From Corythucha ciliata (lineage: Eukaryota; Arthropoda; Insecta; Hemiptera; Tingidae), in contig CM075940.1 of NCBI GenBank assembly GCA_038030265.1, positions 6,138,001 to 6,202,000 on the forward strand: a stretch of 64,000 bases of DNA, given 5' to 3'. Both the position numbers and the translations under genes were made by a program. Positions within the stretch are counted from its first letter, which is position 1, and every line of letters begins with the position of its first letter. Shown in pieces: positions 23,701 through 33,400 of the stretch. Below the pieces are notes generated by a model, which saw only the letters and a list, made by a program, of their open reading frames with translations, was not told the DNA's origin and made no database searches.

Positions 23701-24824
23701 CAGTAACTAAATTTTACGTGGAGTTCGAACCACCCAACGCCCTGGGAAATGGGTTTTTGAGATGTGTCGATATTGAAAGATTCTATCGTATTCTCTGGCC
23801 TTCCACTAATCTGCCCCCCCCCCTTGATGTGCCTCCACGCCATCACCAAGCACTACCTTCACGCAGACTGTGCCGAAGACCGATTGGATGCGACTGATAG
23901 GGTTGTGGAAGGGGGCGTCAAACTGCTGTGGTCCCTTTAGATTCCCGTCAAATCATTTTCTCCACTTTTGTTTCTCATGCAGCGTCATAGTTAGTTAAGA
24001 GGCTCAGGAATGTGAGCCATCCCTTTTCCTCGGCAACCCCTGTCGTAAAGAAGGCTGCAAGGCTTAGACGCTGCCCAAATGCATCACAGCAGGTTTGAGG
24101 AGGGGTGTATCGGATATTCGGGGCCACCCGAAAAACGCTTCCGTTAATGCCGTTGCTCGTTATTAACGGAGTAGCTACTAGCTAGTTACTGCCCAACTCT
24201 GCACACACATTAGGACTGGGTCGACCATTTGAGTTTAAAGGGTCGTTTGCTTAGCCCCAATCTGAGCTTAAGCTACAATCAGAATTGAGCTAACGGACTT
24301 TCCGTGTTTCAGAAAATCTGAACATTCAGCCTCTTGAGCTATTTACTTGGTCAAAATCACACAAATATCATAAAGGTTGGACCTATTCTGTCACAAACAT
24401 TACCTAATTTCAAAAAATTCACATTGTTTTTGCCATAACGCACCCGGATGTGGGGAGGGGGGGGCTCATCAGTACGATAGCTGCAATTTGACTTATACTT
24501 ATTTATTCTGGGGAATCCAGAAAGGATGTAACTAATTAAGACCCTGATGGCGTAGGAGACGGAACGCCCTTGGTAGTGATTGACATTTGGGAGGGTTAAT
24601 TAAAAGAGCTAGCCGGAAGAAATAAGCATTCTGTACATGGAACCCAATCGAATTATGCCGTTAGGAACACCTTGAAAGACATAGCGAATCAAGTAATTTC
24701 AAGTATAAATTAACATTAGGGTAGTCTTACCTGGGCGGTCTTGAACCTGCTCATCTCCTTTGGTATTAGTTAAAAGCAATGAGTACAATTGAAAACATAA
24801 CGTGACTGCGGCCAAACCAATCAT
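11793..24824 (-). CDS. Ptp99A: Ptp99A-like receptor tyrosine phosphatase
   Basis: This is a type I receptor phosphatase of the R5/Ptp99A kind, involved in axon guidance in Drosophila. The coding exons are 24731-24824, 19557-19748, 19200-19492, 18781-19034, 18410-18684, 18136-18350, 17947-18072, 17725-17891, 17378-17660, 17141-17312, 16922-17052, 12188-12453, 11981-12116 and 11793-11918. All have GT-AG borders and every phase agrees, giving 909 residues. Order: signal peptide (1-25), two fibronectin III domains (about 35-215), a membrane helix (about 250-275), catalytic D1 with [10 protein letters not shown] near 537-546, then D2. In D2 the Cys position reads VVVDE, so D2 is a pseudophosphatase, as in RPTP gamma/zeta. 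The D1 WPD loop reads W-H-D. LAR and Ptp69D are less likely because of the Asp-type D2 and the two FN3 domains. Further 5' exons cannot be excluded. Confidence 0.88.
12454..13349. other. Intron sequence with degenerate repeats
   Basis: This is intron between the first two D2 exons of the phosphatase. Words such as TGGCATTTCACGTGAG and GCGTTTTTGCACGAAAT recur loosely, like the degenerate arrays elsewhere. A G10 run lies near 13030. Short open frames are not convincing. Confidence 0.5.
13350..16860 (+). mobile_element. LINE, R1/LOA/Jockey-like, in a phosphatase intron (antisense)
   Basis: A non-LTR retrotransposon lies opposite to the host gene, inside its 4.5-kb intron. It contains, in order, poorly preserved 5' sequence (13350-13900), the C-terminal half of an APE-type endonuclease, a reverse transcriptase, an RNase H-like domain and a C-terminal segment. 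Frameshifts and stops break it repeatedly. No poly(A) tail or target-site duplication was identified. The boundaries are approximate: the left edge is unclear, and the right edge lies near a C10 run and a short hairpin at 16850-16879. The reverse-transcriptase block with VRGKALSTL after FADD groups it with the second LINE at 28557. Confidence 0.85.
13916..16780 (+). pseudogene. LINE ORF2 (endonuclease-RT-RNase H), broken
   Basis: Endonuclease: [14 protein letters not shown] at about 13970-14010 and TSDHRP at about 14158-14175, after a stop. Reverse transcriptase: [29 protein letters not shown] (14640-14700), [11 protein letters not shown] (about 14890), and RGTPQG just before a frameshift near 15075. 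The catalytic FADDGAIVV is intact at about 15160-15185. RNase H-like: TDGS near 15945 and an acidic/SDIR segment near 16110. The end (16490-16780) has [17 protein letters not shown], the usual segment before the C-terminal zinc motif, but the Cys spacing is damaged. At least five frame breaks mean no full protein can be made. Confidence 0.85.
16850..16879. other. Short inverted repeat at the LINE/exon border
   Basis: CCCACTCAG and CTGAGTGGG face each other across a few bases, preceded by a C10 run. The hairpin lies between the LINE 3' end and the phosphatase exon at 16922-17052. It may be part of the LINE 3' end. Confidence 0.5.
19750..20767. other. Phosphatase intron 1, 3' part
   Basis: There is no supported exon. 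An open frame at 20029-20274 matches decayed repeat text rather than a conserved domain. Confidence 0.5.
20768..20970 (+). mobile_element. Non-autonomous DNA transposon fragment, copy 2
   Basis: It starts at CAGGGGCGTAGGTACC (about 20785) followed by a G-rich tract. It shares AGAGCCCCATAAAATC and AAAATGAGCGTTTCACGTTG with the inverted copy at 8030-8232. Further CAGAGGGGCGTAGCCAGA-like words at about 20600 suggest another terminus nearby. Confidence 0.65.
21290..22840. repeat. Type A array, split and partly inverted second copy
   Basis: 21290-22040 matches 6360-7030 in the same orientation, including the run TTTCTCAATTTTTACCGCGG and the order of neighbouring units. 22050-22840 matches 5120-5860 in the opposite orientation: the word GCGGCTAATATTGTGGAAAA at 22333 mirrors TTTTCCACAATATTAGCCGC at 5588. 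The right end (about 22843) carries the reverse complement of CAGTGACGTAGGTAGG, matching the CAGTGGCGTAGTTAGG at 5122. The element was duplicated and then rearranged around its middle. Confidence 0.8.
23230..23770. repeat. Degenerate tandem array, type B (CGCGAAATTGG core)
   Basis: About a dozen imperfect units of 35-45 bp are present. Each contains a GCGAAATTGG-like core followed by TTTTTGA and a CCAAACCC-like stretch. Examples start near 23340, 23416 and 23490. Related arrays occur at 41530-42500, 45780-46010, 51940-53480 and 62220-63130. It lies in the first intron of the phosphatase. Confidence 0.75.
23771..24720. other. Phosphatase intron 1, 5' part
   Basis: No gene is evident. There are C- and G-rich runs near 23814 and 24460. 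Nothing here was recognised as an additional phosphatase exon. Confidence 0.4.
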
Positions 24825-25502
24825 TTCCAAGGCAACTAAAGAGCTTTTCAAAGTCTATAAAAACAGACTTTCTTGAAATGAGAACATAATAGCACCGTTC
24901 ACTTGTACAGATGACTAAATGAGTTATCTGTTAGTCATTATCATCGAGTGGTACACGCCTTTCGATGCATTCTCAGTCAATTTCATGTCGAATTTAACCA
25001 CGGAAAGACAAACTAAAGAACTATCCGCCGACTTTTGCTCAAAATCCTGTCAATTACATTATTAAAATCACTCTTATCGGAGGTGTAGCGAAAACGAACT
25101 GCGAAGTTGTTTACAAGCGCAAAGCCTTTCGCTTTCGATAGCCTCTACACCCACTGCAATGTTGCCGGCAGAAAATCACTTTTATTTGGCGAAAGGGCTT
25201 GAGGGCTTATGAGTCGGGTGTTGAGACGGAGCTCTAGCCCTAAAAACCTGGGAGAACGAGTTGAATTTTCCGGGTAGGAAGATAGAAAATATTTTTATGA
25301 CTTGTGTTTTTGACACTTAACGAGGAGGAATCTTGTGTCTAGAGCAAGCCTCGTGCCTGCTACTCTTGTGTAATTGGTTTTTCTAGTACCCTTTCAACCT
25401 TGCCCTCTCAGTTTTCATAATATGAGCTTTCTACTCGCCTTATGAACTTTTTTATTTATTTCCCCTTGTCTCTTCGTCACCATTGAGAACTATTAAAAGG
25501 AG

Positions 25503-25808
25503 TTAAATATTCTTCCTTGGGCTGTCAGCGTATGCCCCCATCAGATTCAACTTTTTACTCGAAATGAAAACGTAAAATTCAACTCCAGCAAGAGTTTTGA
25601 TGCTATAAACGTTGGGGTTCTCTTCACAATTAAACACTTTTTTAAAAAAAGTATTAATTTGTGGGCGTTCAAAGGTCAAATTGTCCGTCTCTTCAGTTTC
25701 TGGGTCACAGCCAGTGCCAAAGGGAGAAGGGACAAGGTCTTGACAGGGGGTCAGCTGGTATTTCAGGTTAGCCTCCGTGACGAGTGACAACTGATAGGGA
25801 GCATCGAT
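25503..25808 (-). CDS. Terminal exon of an unrecognised gene
   Basis: An open frame of about 101 codons follows an acceptor (AATATTAATAG) and ends in TAA at 25503-25505. The text is cysteine-bearing and well mixed (for example LTPCQDLVPSPFGTGCDP and GVEFYVFISSKKLNLMGAY), which looks like real coding sequence rather than repeat. The final stop and the lack of a donor make it a last exon. Upstream exons would have to lie to the right, overlapping or beyond Hr78 on the opposite strand, and none was identified. I do not recognise the family. It could instead be a processed fragment or a chance frame. Confidence 0.45.
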   Translation of the reverse strand: MDAPYQLSLVTEANLKYQLTPCQDLVPSPFGTGCDPETEETDNLTFERPQINTFFKKVFNCEENPNVYSIKTLAGVEFYVFISSKKLNLMGAYADSPRKNI

Positions 25809-26425
25809 CTATTAATATTTTAATTAGGCAGGAAAATAGGCTGAGCCACTTGGCCCTTCACCCTTGTCTGAGCCCTTTATTTTTAACGGAATTTTATTTT
25901 TGTATTGGAAAGTAATGGGGCTCAGTTGAAGGACATAAAGCGGAACGGAAACGCGTGTTTTTTTCCGGGGGGTTCAAGTGCGTGATTTTGCCTTCTGGCA
26001 CCTGTGAACGCAGAACGACCCATGACTTGATAATGATTTCAGTGTATTTCTATTTATTATTAAGGTAAGAAAATAGGAATTTTAATTATTTTATTGCGTG
26101 TTTGCATATCCTTTCATGCGCAATCAAAGCAGGTCCTTTTCCCCTAGCTGTGTGATCTTGATGACACTGTTTACCTGTGGCGAAATAGCTTAAAGGCTTA
26201 GAATGTAAAACAATAACTTTGTCACATTTAAATGCCTTTAGATAATATTTATGGGCATTTATTCGCTCGTATTGATCTTATCTAGTACGAACATTGAATA
26301 ATACGCCCACAATTTGGCTGGCAAGCTCCCGAGGCATGGTTTTGTAATTTCCATTTCATTCTATGTGACAATATTGTACATCACCCCTATGTGAAGCCTC
26401 ACTCGCATTATTCACAAACTTTCAG

Positions 26426-29400
26426 ATAGCTATGGACAACCATATTGAATCCACTGGTATCATGAACGCCAGCTCAGATAAAATACATTCACTCTGCCTT
26501 GGCGTGGAAATTTGCGTCGTTTGTGGCGATCGAGCATCAGGTCAGTCTGAACGTTACCCAATTGAAATTTTCCAACGTTATTAAATCTTTGTTGTTTTTT
26601 TTTCTTTCCCAGGTCGTCATTACGGTGCCATAAGCTGCGAAGGATGCAAAGGTTTTTTCAAAAGATCCATTCGAAAGAGGCTGGGATACCAGTGCCGCGG
26701 AAGTCAACAGTGCGAAGTTACCAAACACCATCGAAATCGGTGTCAGTACTGCCGCCTCCAGAAATGTCTGTCGATGGGAATGCGGAGTGACTGTAAGGCT
26801 CTAATTTTTATACGTCCATCTTCTTTGTAGACTTGATTATCTGGGGAGATGTTGCTTTGGAGGGTGTTATTTTTGGGAAAACGTGGGAACCACGTGACCT
26901 CCAGTTGAGGAGTGACACAACCCTCTCCTGATTAATATTCACGTTAGCTCTGTTCCGACTGTTGGCACTGGCTACACGGCCTGGTCATGGTTGCCGGACG
27001 TCCCGTATTTAAGCTTAAGGTGGTTACCGCCAAAAATTAGAGTCCAGAAGTTGACAGCTAATCAACATTGACAAGTTGAAATTTTTAAGCTTTGTTAGTG
27101 TCCACGCGGCTTCCAGCATACAGGCTTAAGAGCTGAGGCGGGAAAAAAGTACCAAGGCCGCCCACAATGACGTAAGGGGGTAAGTCACGCAGGGTGCGCC
27201 ATTGAATTGCCATGAAATTTGAAGAAGTAAAAAACTAGTATATACTCAGGCAACTGTACAACTGAGTGGACTCATCGTCCCATCGGCGGTAAAAACACTG
27301 TAAAGAAGCCCAAGAGACCTTTGAAGCGAGGCGAAATTATCCCCTAGCAATTCAGGCCGATCAATTCGCCTTGATCATAATTCAGGCAGCGCTGTAGTTG
27401 GCCATTTAGGGAAACAGTTGTTGTGGGTTAATTTCCATTAGAAACTAGTAGAAGACTGCCCACATGAGCTAGTTTCCAAGTGGCCAACGACAGCGCTGCC
27501 CGAATTATGAAATAGGCGAATAACCGAAAATAGCGGTGCGTTCACCTGGTTTGTAGGTTCTCTAGTGTATACTAAGGTAACTATGCAACCGAGTGAGCCC
27601 ATCCGGCATTTTGGGGTAGATAAAGTTGATATTTAGTGGGTAGGAGGGTTGCATGGAATTGGAAGTACTATGGAGTGTCCCACGAGGCTTTATTAAATTT
27701 ATGAAAATTTCATTTACCCCAATATGGCCGTGAGCTCACCTGGTAGTATAGGTTCTCTAGTGTATACGAGCCCCTCACTCCTCAAACGAGTTCACACCTT
27801 CCAGACGGGTGAGTTTGAGTCTGTGGGAGACACAATCGAGTTGTTAACACAGACTAAATATGAACTTCATTTTATTTTTTAAAAAGAGTTGAAAATTGTT
27901 GGGGTTCAGGAAAAGCCGAATAATCAAATTGTTTTTGTCAACACATGTTGTTGTTGTGTCGCTTCGCTACACCACTCCCCTCCTTAGTTGAGTGCGTGAA
28001 TACCACTTGATGCTGAGGTCGAGTTTTGACGGTCGTTAACGGCGTGGAAGCTTATGGAGTGGTGAAGTTGTTGGTGGGTGGTTCAGCAGTGAAAGCTGGC
28101 TTCAATCGATCGCGGGAGACCGTAGTTCTTTGTCCTCGGAGTAGGACGTCGAAGGTTTTGTTGTCTTTGCGAACCACTTTGTAAGGACCAGGGGAGGGGG
28201 GGTCGTTGGAGCGATGTTTTTACCACATCGGAACAAAGGTACACGTGAGATTTTGAAACATTTTGGATGATCCGTGTGAAGAAAGACTGTTGTAGGATGA
28301 ATTTGTGAGAATATTCGTTGAAGGAGATCTAAATACGGGGAGGAAGGTAGAGAAGAGGACGAGAGAGCATTTTCGAACAATTCGCCTGGAAGACGAAGAG
28401 GAGTGCCATAGACCAACTGAGCGGACGATGCTTGAACGTCTGGTTTGAAAGCAGAGCGAAGACCTAGAAGTGCGACTGGTAGTTCATCAAGCCAATTTGA
28501 ATGGTCTGAGGCTGGACACATTATGACGCTTTTGAGGACACGGTGTTGCTCAAGTTTCTCTTGTGGTAGATACTTGGTGGTAGATAGTCTTATAAGGGAA
28601 TAAGAGGAAAAGGGCTATTATGCGCAATTTTTTGTGGATCACGGAGCCATAGTGGTTAGGGGGAAAGACTTATCCACACTGTGTTCCCTCATGAGGGGGG
28701 CGGTGGGGATAGTCGAGGCATGGTGTAGGCCTAGGGGTCTCACAATAAACCCTAGTAAGATGAATATGGTGTTGTTCACTCACAAGAGAAAAAGGGAGGG
28801 ATGGCAATCAATCCACTTTCGGGGAGAGGCCATCGCTCTCTCTAAACAGGTTAAATATTTGGGAGTCATATTGGATGAGAAGTTAAGGTGGAAGGAACAC
28901 GTAGACAGCGTTTATAAGAAAGCTGTGGTGGCCTTTCACCAATGTAGACAAATCGTGGGGAAGACCTGGGGCCTGAAACCACGGGTCATGAAGTGGGTAT
29001 ACACAGCAATCATCCGACCGCGCATCCTGCACGGGGCGGTCGCATGGTGGAGGGTGATAGTGAAGGGAGGGGGGCGGATAGGCTCGCAAAAATACAAAGG
29101 CTTGCTTGCCTGGCGATTTTGGGGCCATTCCGGACAACCCCTACGAGGGCCATGGAAAGATTACTAGGCCTGAAGCCCTTGGACATTGAAGTCAGGGGTC
29201 GGGCACTTGAAGTTGCCTACAGGTTGAGATGCCAGGGAGGCCTAAAGCGGGCCAGGCAGGGCCAATGGGACTGGGAAGGGGAACTAAATAGAGTATCCCC
29301 GTCCTCGGCACTTAGGCCGGATTACGTGGTTAAAAGGAATGACTTCTCGACCAAAATCAAACAGAGAATCCCGGCAAGGGGAGCTGGGGGCCTGTTCTAT

Positions 29401-30455
29401 AACTTTTGACTGTCACTATCACTGTCTCTTTCCACCCGTTCTCCCCATCAACATGTGATTTAAATCGGGTCGGACGGGTGGAAAGGATATTCCTAGGAAC
29501 ACTATGAAATTTTGCAGAACAGGCCCCCTGGTGTGTTACACGGACGGCTCCAAGAAGGGTCAGGAAGGGCCGACCGGAGCTGGAATTTTCGTGCCGGAGC
29601 TGGGGGTGGAAATAAGTATCCCGCTAGGGGGACACACCACAGTTTTCCAGGCCGAGGTGGTAGCGATCGATGCTTGTATTCGGGAGCTACTGAAGCGGAA
29701 AGTGACAGGTAGGGCGATCGGTATCTACTCTGATAGCAGGGCGGCGCTGGGGGCGATCACCAAACCCGTGGTGGACTCGGTGGTCGTGGCGAGTTGCAGA
29801 GTAGGGATACGGGACCTCCAGGGCGAAGGGAACTCCCTAGTCATAGAGGGGGTCATAGAGGATGGCAGGGAAATGAAAAAGCAGACGAGCTGGCCAAGCG
29901 TGGCGCGGACCAGCCGGTAATAGGACCTGAACCATCGGTGGGCATTGCCCGAAGGGTGGTCTTGAGGGAGATAAGGGCCTGGGCCAGTGACCAAGCCCTG
30001 AGGAGATGGCGGACTGAACCCGGGTGCCGGCAAGCAAAACTGGGAATCAATGAGGAAGACCAGGAAGCTTCGGCATGGTTGCTGGGACTAACACGGGTTA
30101 AGCTTAGGCGGATAGTAGGGATGTATACAGGACATTACGCTCTTAATAGGCATCTGTCAATCATGGGGGCAGTAGGGGAGCCCGACTGCGAAAGGTGTGG
30201 GGAGGCTGAGGAAACCGCGGAGCACGTCGTATGCGAGTGTGACGGCTACGCGGCGGCCAGATACACCATTTTTGGTGACGATAGGATATCCTTCCCCAGC
30301 TTCTCAAAGGAGAATGGGACCCGTCTCCTGAGTTTGCTGGAAAGAATAAATAGGTTTGTGGAGCCGTACTAGGCTCTCCCGAGTCCGGGCCCCAAGTGGG
30401 TATGGTGTATGGGCCGAAAGGCTTTTGGCACCTTCGGAGTCGGGAGACCGTCCGA

Positions 30456-30494
<39 letters not shown>

Positions 30495-33400
30495 GTCTCT
30501 CAACCAATCCGTTAGACTAGGGATGGTAGGCTGTTGTCCTATGGAGTTGGATGCCATAGCTGTTTGGCTGGTGGCCAATTTTCGAAAAGTCGACGAGGTG
30601 AACTGACGTCCTTGGTCAGTTACGAGAGAGACCGGTGTACCAAATCGATAAATCCAACCTTCGAAGCTACTGTTTCAGCTGTTTGGTCGGGCATTAGGAA
30701 TGCTTCGAACCAACGAGTGAACCTGTCGATGGAAACTGTGACTGCGAGACGGAGGGAGCGGTCCAACAATGTCGATGTGAATATTGGCGAAACGTTCGTC
30801 GGGTTTTAAGAATTTGACGAGTGGTATTTTTTCGTGACGGTAAAAATTACTTATTTGGCACTGATGGCATTGTCGAGCCCATTTGGAAATGGCACGCTGC
30901 ATGCCAAGCCACACGAAACGGTCAGATGAAACGAAAAGTGAATCGTTTTCCATGGTGCGAAATTGCGTGAAAATGTTTGAAGATTGTGTACTGCAATGAT
31001 TCAGGAACGTAGGGGCGAGTACGGTCCGTAGAAGTGTCGCAAATGAGCTTGACGTTTTCCATTTCGAGTTTTCGCAGCTGAGGGTTCATTGAACAGTTTT
31101 TGTAGCTGAGCGTCGGTTGTTTGTGCGGCGGCTATGTCAGAGGAAGAAATTTCTCGTTTGATGATCGCTTCGATCCGCGAAAGAGCATCAGCAGGACTAT
31201 TCTCTAAGCCTTTCACGAATTGAATATCAGCTGAGAATTGGCTGATGTAGGAAAGGTGACGCAATTGTCTGGGTGACAATTTGTCCGAAGATTTCGTGAA
31301 TGCGTGGACGAGAGGTCGATGGTCCGCGAAGATGATAAAGACGTGGCCTTCTAACATGAACGAGAAAGGCGAATTGTGGCATATACCTCGAGAAGTTCGC
31401 GGTCGTAAGTCGAGTACTTTTGCTCAGCAGGGGAGAGCTTTCGAGAAAAGAATGCGAGAGGCCGGAAGCTGCCATTTTGAAGTTGTTGAAGATCTTCGCC
31501 GAGGGCCACGCTGGAGGCATCGGTCATGATCGACAGAGGAAGGGCAGGCTCGGGGAATGCTAGTGTGGTGCTGTGATGCCCGAGTGTAGGTTAGATTTGC
31601 ACTGTTCGAATGCTGAAGACATCTCAGTTGTCCACGAAATAGGTGTGGAATCGGACTTTTTTGATTGAAGGAGTAGGGGGGCTTGCGAGGGTGGAAACGG
31701 TGGTAAAAATTGAGCATCCCGAGGAAACTTTTCAATTCGTTCACAGTTTCGGGCTTTGGATATGACGAGATGGCAGAAATTTTGTCATGAAGAGGAGAAA
31801 TTCCAGTTGACGAAATGGAGCAACCAAGGAAATCAACTTGAGGCTTTGAGAAACAGCGCTTACGGATTTCGACGCCTTACGGAGTCGAAACAACAGCCAA
31901 AAGAATTTGAACAAATTCCGAAATCTTAAGGATTTCTTTTTAACGGGGTGGAGAGGGCTGGACCATGGACTTTTGTAGGGGCGACAGATTCTTACCTGAA
32001 GCATAAAAGCGAATTCGTACTTGGCGGCTTTCAGTTTGTCGGGAGGAAGACGACGTGGTCGCGGAAACAAGGGGGTCCAGATGTCGTAATATACGATAGA
32101 AAATCGAGTGAGTCTTGTCTAAAACTGACGTCGAATTTTATATTTCGCTATGAGACTGGATATCGCTGCTGGAATGTCAGAACGTAAGGCTGAAACTGAG
32201 GGGGGTTGCCATGGACCAAGAAACCTGAAGTAGTCAACGATGTGTTGGAATCAATTTGCGTTGATGTTTGATGTCGACGAGAAGTCCGAATTCAGAAAGA
32301 AAGCCAGCTCCAAGAATAGGACGAGTGACATCGGCAATGCTAAAAACGAAATTAAAATTGCGGTGGAGTCCGAAATTGAGATGCATGACTCGCTGCAGTG
32401 TGTTCTGGTGGGGGAGTTATTCGCTGCGTATAAAAATAGAGATGACACGAGAGGACGGTCAGAAATGCGACGGGGAATGACTGACAGTTCAGAGCTAGTG
32501 TCGACGAGAAAATGAAAATTTGGGTTGGAATCTTTGACGAGAAGACAGCTTTGTTGTTGCCCACCTTCAATCGCCGTTAATTGAGACTGGCGAGGGAGTT
32601 TTCCGACTGCTTTTGAGTGTAAGAACAAGCTGTGACGCATTTCTTAGCTTTTCCTGAGAACTTAGCGTGATACCAACAAAGTGGGTTTGTGGAATGATGA
32701 GCAGCGGATAATGACCTACGGCTGCGAGAATGGGATCGGGAACAGGAGCGAGTCAACCGGTGAGTTTTTTAATTTGAGCCTCAAGGGAAGAGATGGCGTC
32801 AGCACCTGAAAACGTTGGCGAGGTCGCTGCAATGTACAGAATTTGAACGGACTGAATTTTGTCAGCCATTTCAGCCAACTTTTCCAATGAGTTGGTCTCG
32901 CTCACGCGTAAGATTTGCTGGTTTGTGTGGGCAGACGTTTCAGCCATAAGGTCTTTTATGATAGTAGGAGGTAAATCAGTGCCGGCCAGTTGTTGAATTT
33001 CACGCGTTTCTGAACGTAGAACGTCTGGGATTTCCCGAAGATGTTCCGGTTCAAATACCGAAATTAAGTGATTGAGTTTAGTCTGCGGCGAAGTTATGCG
33101 CGCGAGTTCGAATTGCACTTCCACGTCAGTCTACCTCGCAAAACAACCACTTTAGCGAGGCCAAGAAACCCGATTTGACCGATTACCGGTCCTAAAACTG
33201 TGAAGCGACGATGTGTCAAGTGCGTGACCAACAAATAAAAAACCTTGAATCATGTAATTTCGAGGATATTTAGCTCCAAATATAGCGATTTCGCGCATAT
33301 TCGTCAGCCTTCTCTCCGCGAGGCATCTTCGAGGCTCAATTATTCAAATAATGGCAATGCGGTGTTCCTTAATTCGCCGCAAAAGTTGTGAAAATCTAAT

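Larger units (their letters stand above)
27790..33130 (-). mobile_element. Gypsy (Ty3) LTR retrotransposon interrupted by a LINE
   Basis: On the minus strand the order is gag capsid remnant (32753-33124), aspartic protease (around 32500), reverse transcriptase (31424-32070), RNase H (31001-31357) and integrase (30500-30950, continuing at 28102-28555). A LINE interrupts the integrase at 28557-30489. A purine-rich tract at about 27980, followed by TGGTGTAGCGAAGCGACAC, may mark the 3' LTR, with AATAAAAT inside it. No second LTR was found to the right, so the 5' end is probably missing. Frameshifts are frequent, and it is a dead copy in a host intron, antisense to Hr78. Confidence 0.85.

Noticed and set aside
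26537..26731. Minus-strand frame starting MVFGNFALL
   Set aside because: It is the antisense of the Hr78 zinc-finger exon.
30450..30495. Possible coding poly-Lys/poly-Phe tract
   Set aside because: It is the A-tail of the LINE.
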